This document shows, one piece after another, positions 40,111-51,008 of a stretch of DNA of 64,000 nt. Origin of the DNA: Scylla paramamosain (taxonomy: Eukaryota > Arthropoda > Malacostraca > Decapoda > Portunidae); contig NC_087152.1 in NCBI RefSeq assembly GCF_035594125.1, forward strand, positions 7,302,501 to 7,366,500, read 5' to 3'. Under the pieces are notes generated by a model, which saw only the letters and a list, made by a program, of their open reading frames with translations, made no database searches and was not told the DNA's origin. Position 1 is the first letter of the stretch. The number at the start of each line of letters is the position of its first letter. A program made the position numbers and the translations under genes.

Positions 40111-41215
40111 CATGGTTACGTATCACTTTTAGATGCATACTATTTTTTCCCTTGCTATATAGAGGCTGCTTGGAACTCAGTGGAATTTCTTGCGCCATAT
40201 AGAGAAACACTAACGATAGATTATATGTATTTTCTTGAGGAGTACATTCATGGGGGATGTTACGCGCGATTTGATATCACCAATGTAGCTCCATTAATTT
40301 TGTGCACTGTTTATATTAGGCATGATCAGAGAATCATAGTTTGCTGTACTGGTGGTGGTTTTGTTCCTGGCTAACTACTAAAGGTGATAGATGTCTGTCA
40401 GATTATTCTCTGAGTGTGTGTGTCAGTCGATATGTTCATCTAATAATTCTGTTTATTTCCGTCTTTTCAGGGGTGTTGCTGTGACTGTGTTCATAATTTG
40501 GGTGTGGACCGCCCAGTGCTCGCCTTCGCGTTTCACTGGATGGGGTGAATAAGTACAAATATAAAGTATGTGTATTGTATGCCATCTTGTGCTTCTAAAT
40601 GTGAACTAATTTTTTTTCTTTCTTTAGCATTATCCTGTCTAATTTTCTACGATTTTTTTTTTTTTCATGTAATCTTGATTGATTTACGTTGACTGTTGTG
40701 ATTTGTTCTTTTTGATCTGTTTTGATTGATTTTTTTTTTTTTTTGTCGTTTGGTATATTTAGTTATGTTTTTAAGTTCTTTTCAATTGATGATTTGTTTT
40801 TGTTTTTGTTTTCTCACCCGATTCGTATTGTCTTCCTACCATTTATTATGATTTTTATGATTTGTTTTGAATTTGATCATGTTGTTTTGTTATATTCTTC
40901 ATAGTTTCTGTTATGTAAGTTGATTCTTGTTCGTTATGGTTTATTATATATATTTTTTTCATTTGATTCGTGTCGCTAGTTACGGTTCATTACACTCCTT
41001 TTCATTGCTTACTCGTACACTGACTGCTTTCTCTGCCTCGTGCTTGCGTGGGCTGCGCAGCGTCATCTCATTAAGTGTTCTTATAGTTCCTGCATCATTA
41101 TCTTGTGTGTACCTTGAAAAAAAAAAAGTATCCTTAGAAAGACATGGCAACTAAAATATTCCTGAAAATATTGAGCAGCGCCTGAGGCATTGAAAATATA
41201 TGTTTATGTACTCGT
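40111..41215. other. T-rich unique DNA, no gene
   Basis: Plus-strand T-rich sequence with many TTGAT/TTTGTT words at 40610-40970. The 103-codon frame at 40063-40374 has no recognisable domain. Confidence 0.5.
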
Positions 41216-41216
41216 G

Positions 41217-41218
<2 letters not shown>

Positions 41219-41302
<84 letters not shown>
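41219..41302. repeat. (GA)42 microsatellite
   Basis: Perfect GA array ending in a G-rich run, directly upstream of the broken reverse transcriptase. Confidence 0.98.
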
Positions 41303-41305
<3 letters not shown>

Positions 41306-41329
41306 GGGAGGGGGGGGAGTCTTCATATC

Positions 41330-42514
41330 ATACCTCAGGGAGTGCAAGTGGCCCTCATTATGGAAGGAAAAAAAGAAGCTCGAGATCTGAGCCCGACAAT
41401 TACAGACCAATCTCCTTGCTCACCGTGGTGGGCAAAGCTCTCTTGCACGTTGTAGCTGGACCCATCTGTCGGCACATGAGTAAGAAACACCTCTGAGCCC
41501 GGCCAGTCAACCGCTAATCTCTCCAAGGACTGGCAAGACGCCCTGGATGAAGGTCTGGTGGGCCTGGGCATTGCTGGAGCCTTTGATAGAGTCTGACACG
41601 CTGGGCTCATCGAGAACCTTCGCGTTAAGGGTTTCCAGGGAGACCTGCTGGCACTGCTCGACGACTATCTACAGAGAGGACCCTTCAGTTGGTGGTCAAA
41701 GGGCAGTCATCAAGGCCTTCACCAGCAGAAGCGCCTGTTCCACAAAGTTCAGAGCTGGGCTCAGTCCTATGGAACATCTACATTGATGATCTCCTCGGCA
41801 GCTACTAACATTGGCTGTGTGTGCTGACGATTCCACACTCTCCCGCTCCTACTGTCGCCTCGCCAGCCAGCGCGCCATCAGTGAACTAAACAAGCAGCTT
41901 AGACTGGTTGAGCAGTGGGGAGAAGTGTGGCAAGTCAGCTTTGCCTCCCGGAGAAGACGCCGACAATGGTTATCTCACGGTCCCCAGGTGTCTCTCAAGC
42001 AATCGCAGGACAGTTCTGCTTCGGAGGCAAGAGCCTGCCACTCCAGCACCATGTCAAGATCTTGGGAGTGTCAGTTAACCTTGGCCTATGCTTTGACAAG
42101 CACATAGCTGCCGTCGCCAACCAAGCCTCACTGCGAGTCTCTGCCCAGCGTAGGGCGGCACCAAGCCTCGACCCACGGGGCATCCTCACCTTGTACAAAG
42201 CACAAATACGTCCTTGCCTCGAGTACGGTACCTTGTCTTGGGTGTTAGGCGCCGCTACCCACATGCAGAGGCTCGATGCAGCCAAACGGCGCGCCCTGCG
42301 ATTGTTGGGGACAGAAGGCGACCAGCAACCGTCTGCCCCCGTGATGTCGCTAGAACACCACTTGGACGTGTCGGCACTGCTGGTGTACCACAAGGCTCTG
42401 GGTGCAGGGTGTTCCCCACATCACCCCACTGAGGATTCCCCCTCCCCCCTATATCTCTCCCCTCCTGCCGTGCTGAGGTATATGAGGGCTGGTGCTCCAC
42501 ACAGACACTCATAG
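41330..42514 (+). pseudogene. Degenerate non-LTR retrotransposon reverse transcriptase
   Basis: Remains of the reverse transcriptase of a non-LTR retrotransposon, split over at least three frames. At 41389-41421 one frame reads EPDNYRPISLL, the conserved start of the fingers. At about 41757-41800 another frame has Gly-Ser-Val-Leu followed by Ile-Asp-Asp-Leu-Leu. At 41820-41831 comes Cys-Ala-Asp-Asp, the catalytic box with Cys in place of the aromatic residue. From 41915 an open frame covers the thumb and C-terminal part (LGVSVNLGLCFDKHI and LYKAQIRPCLEYG). Stops and frameshifts between these blocks show it is dead. The 5' half with endonuclease is absent. The style is Jockey-like, but the clade is not proven. 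Confidence 0.88.
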
Positions 42515-42732
42515 ACACGTATACCACCACCACGTGTATATATACTCGTGCATTGTTTATTATTTGTTTATTTATGTTACTGTGTTTTTTTTTTTTATGA
42601 GTGTCTATTATGTGTAGTGCATTTATTTTTTTTTGTGCAAGTTACTAACTATTGTACATTGGCTTTCAGTGAACAATACTCCACGTAAAGTTTTAAGCCT
42701 TGTAATGGAAATGTTTAAATTAAAAAAAAAGA
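42515..42732 (+). mobile_element. Probable 3' UTR and A-rich end of the non-LTR fragment
   Basis: AT-rich noncoding sequence follows the reverse transcriptase remnant and ends in a run of nine A at about 42721-42729. This is the expected position of a 3' tail. The element would then span about 41330-42730 and be 5'-truncated. I did not find a convincing target-site duplication. Confidence 0.45.
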
Positions 42733-43190
42733 GAGAAGTAGCTAGACTCGTTAAGGTTTACTTGCATATGAAAAAAAAAAAATCTTGAGAACAAAAGCTC
42801 AATATTTGTAGTATCAATAATAACTTATAGTAGGAGAATGCTGGCAAGACGTGACACCAATGGCCAGTCAAATGGTACCTGACTGCGAGGCACGGACGCA
42901 GGCAAACTGAGTATTGGTGGACGCGTGCTCTTCTTGTTACATTTTAAAGCAGAAGTATAGGATGTGCCGCTATGTGCCTCGGGTTGTGCTGCAAACAGAG
43001 GCGTGAAGGATGTGACGATAAGAATTGTAAAGTGATTGCTAGATGTTTCAGTGTTTGTTTTTTTTCATGTTGAAAAGAGGGTGGCTTTCCCCCCTCTTTG
43101 TTTGTTTGTTTCCTGTTTGTCTTCCTGTTTCTCTGCATGTGTGTCTGTGTTTGTGTCTGGCTGGCTGTCTGGTTGGCTGATTGGTCGTCT

Positions 43191-43250
<60 letters not shown>

Positions 43251-43253
<3 letters not shown>

Positions 43254-43359
43254 CCGGAGGGAATGGAGGGTGGGGAGAGAGGCTTCTGCTTTGCTGTCCT
43301 TTTCTTTTACTATCACCTTGGTAGTCTGCTGTGGCCTGTTTAACTATGTAACTCTATGT

Positions 43360-43442
<83 letters not shown>

Positions 43443-43548
43443 CCGGAGGGAATGGAGGGTGGGGAGAGAGGCTTCTGCTTTGCTGTCCTTTCCTTTTACT
43501 ATCACCTTGGTAGTCTGCTGTGGCCTGTTTAACTATGTAACTCTATGT

Positions 43549-43618
<70 letters not shown>
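43251..43618. repeat. Tandem duplication of unique DNA plus CT array
   Basis: A unit starting ATACCGGAGGGAATGGAGGG at 43251 and 43440 is about 110 bp of unique sequence followed by a CT array. The two unique parts differ at one position seen (CCTTTTC versus CCTTTCC). A CT array also precedes the first unit (43193-43250). One long forward frame crosses all of it but only by chance. Confidence 0.95.
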
Positions 43619-43620
<2 letters not shown>

Positions 43621-43679
43621 CAGAGTTGCAGGAGAAATTCTACGTATGTTACGATTTTTCCTAGCATTCTGGCTAAAGG

Positions 43680-43698
43680 GGAGAGAGAGAGAGAGAGA

Positions 43699-43764
<66 letters not shown>
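43680..43764. repeat. (GA)n array, complementary to the adjacent CT array
   Basis: GA with one GGAGAAGAG interruption, 62 bp after the CT array at 43551-43618. Confidence 0.97.
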
Positions 43765-43766
<2 letters not shown>

Positions 43767-43901
43767 GGATATCTGATAAGTATTCATTTACCTCTTAACT
43801 CCAGCTTTTAAGAACAATCTGATCACCAATAACAGTTATATCTGATGAGTCTTGGGGATGGAAGGTGTGCAGGTTAAGGGTTATGCGCATAGCGAGACTT
43901 A

Positions 43902-44123
43902 GGACCATAATCCTTAACATTTCTGCGCTGCACCTCCGCTACTTTCAAAAGACTCTAATTGAAGCTACACAGGTCTTTAATGGTGTTTTTACGATTCTAG
44001 TGACAGATTAACAAGAATTTTACATCATTAACAGGAGAAACACTCTTGAAAACCCGGCTAATCGTCTCTGTGGCCTTTAAAAATAGTCGTGGCGAGAGAG
44101 CAAAGCGTTTCAGAATACGGGTC
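43902..44123. mobile_element. Foldback (MITE-like) element, copy B
   Basis: A 222-bp segment whose two halves are imperfect inverted repeats. The right half contains GGCCTTTAAAAATAGTCGTG and ends CAGAATACGGGTC. The left end is GGACCATAATCC. TTA (perhaps TTAG) flanks both sides (43899-43901 and 44124-44126), a possible target duplication. It is noncoding and most likely mobilised by a transposase in trans. Confidence 0.68.
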
Positions 44124-44409
44124 TTAGACAGAAGCTCATAGTGTGTATTGCGGTATGCATCCACTTGCCCCGACTGACATCTGCACCTTGGCAACTGTCA
44201 GCGGTCATTAGTCACGGGCGTGGAGGAGACAATACGAGTGTCAAACTGAACGACGCTGAGTGACGTCCACTTGGCGAAACGAATCTGTGAAGTTCGGCTC
44301 AGATGCGAGTACGCCTGGCTGGGGATTGTCTTGTGTAAAGTTAGATTATGTTGGAAATTGATCGAAAATTGGTGTTGTAGGGAATCTTCAGTCACGTGGC
44401 TTTAGTTGT

Positions 44410-44730
44410 TGTTGTTCTGGTGGTGGCGGTGGTGGTGGTGGTGGTGATGTAGTTGTGATAATAGCGGTGGTGTTAGTATTAGTATAATTGATAGTATTGG
44501 TAAGTAATAGTAATAGTAAGGTAAAATTTGTGCTCTTGCTAATGGTGTAGGTGGTGGTGGTGGTGGTGCTGCTGCTGCCAGTACTACTAGTTATCCGGAA
44601 GAGAATAACCAAACACCACGCAGCCTCGCCTCCTGTGACAGAACATTCTTGGCCAAATACAAGATGCTGATGGAAGTGGTGGTGGTGGTGGTGGTGGTGG
44701 TAGTGGTGGTGATGATGGTGGTGGTGGTCC
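44410..44730. repeat. GGT/GTA triplet repeats
   Basis: GGT runs at about 44418-44450, 44549-44578 and 44677-44729 with GTA/ATA variants between them. No gene is seen here or in the unique stretch up to 45120. Confidence 0.9.
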
Positions 44731-45120
44731 CCCCGCCTTCCCTGCCCTCCTTGCTCATCTTAGAAGCGTCAACTTAACCCAGTCCCCGAACCGTGAGGCC
44801 CTTCGCCATAACCTCCTCCCGTCCCTCGGTTACGTAACTCTGCCAGGGGTGATGTGAAAATGCCACGCGACGGCGACAAGGATTGAGTATGTCATGTTAT
44901 TGTCACGGTATTATCTATCGGTCACTTCCAGGGTCGTAGGGATCTTGGTAAGAGAGGTATTGGAGACACTGAAGAGGAGAAGGAAGAAGAGAAAGAAGAG
45001 AAGAATTATTACATGTTTGGATTAATTTTCTTGATTTGAACTTGTGTGTTAAAAAATATATATATGGGATTAGTTTTGTTTACTGTTCATTTTCTGTGTT
45101 TGTTTCTGTCTGTTTGTCTG

Positions 45121-45121
<1 letters not shown>

Positions 45122-45199
<78 letters not shown>

Positions 45200-45228
45200 G
45201 TTTCTCTTTTTCCCTCTCCACTCTCTTT

Positions 45229-45263
<35 letters not shown>
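45122..45263. repeat. (CT)n then (CA)n
   Basis: CT with CTGT interruptions at 45122-45201 and CA at 45231-45263. Confidence 0.97.
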
Positions 45264-45264
<1 letters not shown>

Positions 45265-45512
45265 GCATCATATTTATTTACTTTACATTACGTGAGGAAG
45301 AGCGTGATGTGTCTGGCTTACTCTGTTCTCTGGCGGATCTGTCTCAGCTCGGCCAGTATCACGTCTCGCCCGCCCATGTTGACTCTCGCGCCGCCCCGGG
45401 CAAGCATCCAAGACCCTTTCACTGATTAGCAGACTTAATAGTTTAAAAATTATTCACCTAGTACACACCTCACACTTTCTTGGTTGAAAGGTGAATGAGT
45501 TAAGACTATGCA

Positions 45513-45514
<2 letters not shown>

Positions 45515-45599
<85 letters not shown>

Positions 45600-45754
45600 T
45601 TGGAAGTAATGAACGATCAGCATGAACGAAAAGCATGTAGTAAAAAATGAAAAGAAAATGTTTTAATCAAGTCAGTTTCTTTTTTCGTTCTCTCTAATAA
45701 GTCATAGCATCGTATTTCCATCGTATTTTTCATTTCCTTAATCTGGCAATAAGT

Positions 45755-45837
<83 letters not shown>

Positions 45838-45984
45838 CCTTTCACCCTCCTCCCCTCCTTCGTCTAATTCCCAATTCCTCTCCTACAACGCATCCATCAC
45901 AGAGGTAAACTTTGAATAGCAGCCTTAACCTTCTGGAGAGTGAAAAAAATATATAAATCCTGTAACCTTTTCATCCTTCTTTCC

Positions 45985-46063
<79 letters not shown>
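45515..46063. repeat. (GA)n and two (CT)n arrays
   Basis: GA at 45515-45597, CT at 45756-45833 and CT at 45987-46063. Confidence 0.97.
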
Positions 46064-46066
<3 letters not shown>

Positions 46067-46216
46067 GCATTCCCGCCACACGTAAGCAGTCAGCGTAGTG
46101 GCACCGGTCTTCAGGCGCCTCGTTTGCCCTATTACCGTGACAAGTGCGCGACAGGCGACAGCACGCCCCTTTTTGCGAATTTCTCCTAAGGGTCACAAAT
46201 GCGATTTTATATTTGT

Positions 46217-46357
46217 ATTGATGGTGATGGTGGTGGTGGTGATGGTGGTGGTGGTGATGATGGTTTTGGTGGTGGTGGTTGTGGTAGAAGTAGTATTTCA
46301 GTAATAACACTGCTACTACTGCTGCTGCTACCACTACTGCAGCTACTACTACTACTG

Positions 46358-46436
<79 letters not shown>

Positions 46437-46627
46437 CACTACTACTGCTACTGCTACTTTTCCTCTTTTTGCTATACCATCCCAATATTGCAAATAATGC
46501 TTCTTTTGCTTCTGCTCATCTCTTCCTCCTCCTCCCCCTCCTCCCCCTCCTCCTCCTCCTCCTCCTCCTCCTCCTCCTCCTCCTCCTCCTCCTCCTCGCA
46601 CTACTACTACTACTACTACTACTGCAT

Positions 46628-46660
<33 letters not shown>

Positions 46661-46710
46661 AACATCAACACAACAACAATAACAACTACTACTACTACTA
46701 CTACTACTTC
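46217..46710. repeat. Mixed trinucleotide cluster
   Basis: GGT/GAT at 46217-46285, CTA/CTG at about 46309-46456, CCT at 46524-46597, CTA at 46600-46623, CAA at 46627-46685 and CTA at 46686-46708. About 500 bp of DNA are almost entirely triplets. Confidence 0.97.
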
Positions 46711-47875
46711 TAAGAAATAAAAAAAAAAAAAATCCCATCTCAGTGTTGTATGCGCTCTGGGAAAGGTGGTTTTCATGGAAACGGCATTAACATTGGCATT
46801 AATGAAGGTGCTTGTGTGTTGTTGACGGTGGCGGCGGCACTGGCGGCGGTGATGATGAAGGTAATAGAACTGCGGCGGCGGTGGTGAAAGTGGTGGTGTT
46901 GGTGGCGGTGGTCTTCCTGAGGGGAGTACTTTCCCTAAGGTTGTTCGCCACTTCTGATTCCTTCCGTTGACTTTACTAGAGTCATAATTAGTGGCCGTGG
47001 TGAAGGTAAGGGCATTGATTGTAGTAGTAGTGTGGTAGTGTCTGTGGTGTGCGGTAGTGGTCGTGGGGGTAGTGCGGGATGAATAACTACCACAAGGTTC
47101 ATCGCTACGTCCTGATTCCTGTTGTTGGTTTTACATGTTGCTTGTTGTAGTTCTTCGATGTGACTCCCTACGACTTCTCGCTCCCTCGCTCCTTCAGCCG
47201 CTTGTCCACTTTGTATATTTTCCCCGCGCCCAATATGGCTGTTGTCTCACCCGTCGCTGTCTCCTTCATGCTCCCACTCATACCTTGTTTGTCACCTACC
47301 TCCTGTTAGTGTTAATTTTGTTTCTAGGATTTAAGATTTTGTACATGCAAGTTTTATTAAGTGCTATTTAGAATGGCTATTTTCTTTTCTTTTCTTTTTC
47401 CTGCGTGGTCATAATTTTCATGCTAATTTGATATATTTTTTTTAGCAGTGTATTTTAAAGTTGACAGTAGGACGTTAAGCGGACGGCCTTTTGCGTGCGA
47501 TGTGTTTAAGAGAACAAAGATTTGGGGATTTCATGGGACACTAAGAAAGTTAGACATAGCATAAATAAATAAAAAGTTTTCCTAAGACTAAGGGATTCTA
47601 AAAAGTAATTTGACTAACTTTTCTTAACCATTCCTCTCAAGCTAAGGAGTAGGCCTGTAGGCATTGTTTTAATTCACTGAGAGTTGTCCAGCTTCTTGGA
47701 ATCAATTAAGTGGAACGTAATCATCGTGGCGACAAGGATCAGATGTACCTAAGTACTCGAGGCGACTTGTAAAGGTTAAGTAAGAGAAACGAAGGGCAAA
47801 GGAACGTAAGAAAATAAACAGACTGTGAAAAGATTAGTTGACCTCCACTTGACAGCTCCTGAGTTTATGTAAGGC
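46711..47875. other. Unique DNA with GGC/GGT-rich start, no gene
   Basis: GGCGGT-type triplets at 46826-46912 and GTAGTG words at 47020-47070. The rest is unique, with no domain in the short frames. Confidence 0.55.
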
Positions 47876-47933
47876 GCTGCTGCTGCTACTGCTACTGCTG
47901 CTACTGCTACTGCTGCTGCTGCTGCTACTGGTG

Positions 47934-47997
<64 letters not shown>

Positions 47998-48053
47998 ACT
48001 ACTGCTACTACCACTACTACTACTACTACTAGTGCTACAACTACTACTACTGT
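47876..48053. repeat. (CTG/CTA)n trinucleotide array
   Basis: Mixed CTG and CTA triplets that become nearly pure CTA at 47936-47996, then mixed again. Confidence 0.97.
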
Positions 48054-48175
48054 CACAGCATGTCACACCACGTTCATTATCACGTTAAACTAGCGTGCTG
48101 TAAAGAAAGGAACTAAGACATTAATTTATAAACGTTCTGATGTGACAGCTCGGAACATCTCGTCGGTGATAGGGA

Positions 48176-48179
<4 letters not shown>

Positions 48180-48253
<74 letters not shown>

Positions 48254-48263
48254 GAGTGAGAGA
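48180..48263. repeat. (GA)n microsatellite
   Basis: Perfect GA, then GAGAGT variants at the right edge. Confidence 0.98.
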
Positions 48264-48604
48264 AAATGAAGTTAACGTTACTGGTTTGTGGCATGAAAAC
48301 TAGTAGACACTCGGTGGCATACACGTAAATCAATGACGCCTTAACCATTTTTCAGCAATGGTCATCTTCTCTGTTCACATTTAAGGCACTGTAAAAAAAA
48401 AAAAAAGATGCATGGAGACACAGAAAAGAAAAAAAACGGATTATTCTTGTCTTTTCTACAGAATTAAGACGCTGTAGCAGAAAAAAAAAAAAAACATGCC
48501 TTAAAGAGCTGTAAGTGGTTATGGGAAAAAAAGAATTGTCCGGCAGTCAGTGGGATTAAGGCAACAGGAATGGAAGCACGACAGGCGACGGAGCGAAGGG
48601 AACA

Positions 48605-48618
48605 GGGGGGGGGGGGGG
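48605..48618. repeat. G14 homopolymer
   Basis: Uninterrupted run of 14 G, the longest G run noticed in the window. Confidence 0.95.
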
Positions 48619-48704
48619 TGGAGGAGCAAAGCACGGCAGAGTCCGGCGGAACTGCGTTAGGTCTTGCAGGAAGATGCGGCACAGTAAGGAGACACAGCTG
48701 GGAA

Positions 48705-49100
48705 GTGCAATACTAAACATTTCTATTTCTACATCTTTTCTTTCTAGTTTAGGGATCAATGCTTGTTTGGGGGAATAGAGTAACTTGCCAACTGTACCTT
48801 CGACCTTTTTTTGTCTTTTTTCGTCTTAGGATATACCGTGCTATAATAATACTGTACATTTTCCTCGTTACTTGTTTTTTCCTTTTAGTTTATTGAGAAA
48901 ATGGAGTTACGTAGCTTACCAACTGCTTCTCACTGAATAACAAAAGGCAAATCAGTGTAAATTAATGTACTTGCCTTCGATTTCTTTTTCTCTCTTTAGG
49001 TTATACTACAATAATACTGAACATTTTTATTTTTACTTCTTTTATCTATTACTTTTGGGGCCAAGGCGCGTTGGGGAGGAATAGAGTAGCTTACCAACAA
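48705..49100. repeat. Three diverged tandem units
   Basis: CAATACTAAACATTTCTATT at 48709, ATAATACTGTACATTTTCCT near 48846 and ATAATACTGAACATTTTTAT near 49011 mark equivalent points. AATAGAGTAACTTGCCAAC-like blocks recur at 48774, 48900 and 49080. Periods are about 126-180 bp. Confidence 0.65.
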
Positions 49101-49382
49101 AAGCCAAATGAACCAGATCAATGAAAATAAGAGCTTTCTTTTTTTTTTTTTTTTTTCTCTCTCTATCTTTCTTCTTAGCAGATACTTTTCACCAACACGT
49201 GTGATCCCTAACCTGACCTGCAGTTGTCGGGGCCGTGACGGGGCAGGCAGAGGCGAGACAAGTGTGGTCGAAAATCTTTTTATCCTGGTGTCTTTTGTGT
49301 CCTTGGTGCTGTCAAAGGCAGGGCCATTAGGGGTGGAAGACGCCAGTATCCAGACGGCGAGGGGAGGACGGAAGAGCATTGT

Positions 49383-49391
49383 ACACACACA

Positions 49392-49476
<85 letters not shown>

Positions 49477-49497
49477 CTCTCTCTCTCCTCACTCTCA

Positions 49498-49578
<81 letters not shown>
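49383..49578. repeat. Compound (CA)n(CT)n
   Basis: CA at 49383-49473, with one CACCAC slip, passes into CT to 49578, with a short interruption at 49488-49499. Confidence 0.98.
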
Positions 49579-49581
<3 letters not shown>

Positions 49582-49793
49582 TTCACGAAATCAGTACCAT
49601 GAGAGTCAATGATTCCGGTGACTTTGATATCTAGTTACCCTCACAGTTCGCTTATGAATCGCTTACGGTGAGGAAATCAATGAGAGAGGCTGCGTGTCAC
49701 TAAAGACGTCAATGCGGCAATTGTGTAGGTGAAGAATTCTTGGTGAAGGTAATCCTGCGTGCTTTTTTTTTTTCGTTTTACTAGTACAGTACT

Positions 49794-49794
<1 letters not shown>

Positions 49795-49859
<65 letters not shown>
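49795..49859. repeat. (CT)n microsatellite
   Basis: Perfect CT array. Confidence 0.98.
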
Positions 49860-49860
<1 letters not shown>

Positions 49861-50124
49861 AAAATTCATCCCCTTTGAGGAGGCTTTGCACTTTTTAACC
49901 AGTATCCCCTTAATGAAACCTCCTTGGAATGACGTAATATAATAATCGTGCCCTCCAGAGTACTGTTAATTCCTTAGGGAGACGAGATGGATCTTGTGTG
50001 GTAATTTCACGTTTGTTTTATCAGTGTATTATTTTCCGGCTCGACTTTCATGGCCTTGAGGTAAGAAACGTTTTAATGCATCATATGATACGTCTACTCC
50101 TGTTTGTTATTGGTGTTTTTCCTT

Positions 50125-50450
50125 GTTTCTTATATTTTCTTTCTTCATCCTCTTCCTCCTTCTTTTCCTCCATAAGACTGTAAACGATTTGAACAATAAA
50201 TGTGATATCATTACTAATCCTCTTTCTGTTTTTCTTCCTTTCCCCTCTTTTCCTCCTCAAGTAGCAAAGGTTCTAATTTCAGTTTTTCTTGCTTTCTTTT
50301 TTGTTTCTCTTTCGTTTTCAAGGTAGCAAGGAATTTATATGATTTTTCTGTTTCTCTTTCTCCTCTTCTGCATTTTTTTCTTCTTTTCTTCTTGAAGCAG
50401 TAAACGTTTTAACACTAAATATGATACGTATATTATCCTTTTCACTCCTC
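50125..50450. repeat. Degenerate pyrimidine-rich tandem repeat
   Basis: AGACTGTAAACGATTTGAAC near 50175 and CAGTAAACGTTTTAACACTA near 50398 mark related units, with a weaker one near 50262. TTTCTTCCTCC-type pyrimidine stretches separate them. This lies just upstream of the LTR element. Confidence 0.5.
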
Positions 50451-50730
50451 CTCTTCCTCCTCCTCTGTCTCCTTTTCTTCTCCCTCTTCCTCCTTCTCCT
50501 CCGCCTCCTCAGTTCTGTTTCTAGCCAGCTTCGTTTGGAATGATACTATCCTGTCTCTTTTACTGACAGCTAGTGTAGAATGGTTACCCAAACAGTCAAG
50601 GTGTGTTGCTGTAAGTCTTCCTTTGTATTCCTTTGTATTCCTCCTCTATATTCCTCCTCTATACTAATCCTCCTCCTCCTCCTCCTTCCATCAACTTTTC
50701 TCCTCCCGCTGCGGCTGAAATATATGCTAC

Positions 50731-50959
50731 TGTGTGGTTGTTAGCTAGTTGTGTGAACGAGTGAATGAGCGAGACTTGTGTGAGGCATGAATACGTGTAT
50801 GAGTGAACGAGCTAGGCTTCAGTCATAAGTGTTAAGTGGAAGTGCGCGGCCTGGCGCCGGGAGATCACCTACCTCCAGCCTTCTGTTCACACCTTCTGTG
50901 AATAAACACCTGCACTGTTACCTGCGTTTCCTGTGCCCCTGCTGGTCAAGAGTCGAACA
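50731..50959 (+). repeat. 5' LTR
   Basis: This 229-bp direct repeat reads as identical to 54308-54536. It starts TGTGTGG and ends GAACA. It holds an AATAAA polyadenylation signal at 50901-50906, so U3, R and U5 must be compressed into a very short LTR. I see no clear TATA box. A long frame also opens inside it at 50829, but the polyprotein more plausibly begins at 51009, downstream of the primer-binding site. Confidence 0.96.
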
Positions 50960-50978
50960 TGGCGCAGTGAGTAGGATC
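50960..50978 (+). promoter_or_regulatory. Primer-binding site, tRNA-Ser-like
   Basis: The bases directly after the 5' LTR read TGGCGCAGTGAGTAGGAT. TGG complements the CCA end of a tRNA. The following GCAGTGA and GTAGGAT resemble the complement of the acceptor and T arm of arthropod tRNA-Ser, with a few mismatches. The position is exact for minus-strand priming. The tRNA identity is an inference from recalled tRNA-Ser ends. Confidence 0.7.
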
Positions 50979-51008
50979 AGGACAAGGCTGCAGTGGGTAC
51001 GGCGCAGA

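Noticed and set aside
43036..43776. 246-codon forward frame with repeated 'domains'
   Set aside because: The repeated peptide comes from the 189-bp DNA duplication and CT arrays, not from a protein repeat.
50829..51008. Upstream start of the retroelement frame inside the LTR
   Set aside because: It lies in the LTR and across the primer-binding site; the same 60 codons have no gag features, so the ATG at 51009 is preferred.
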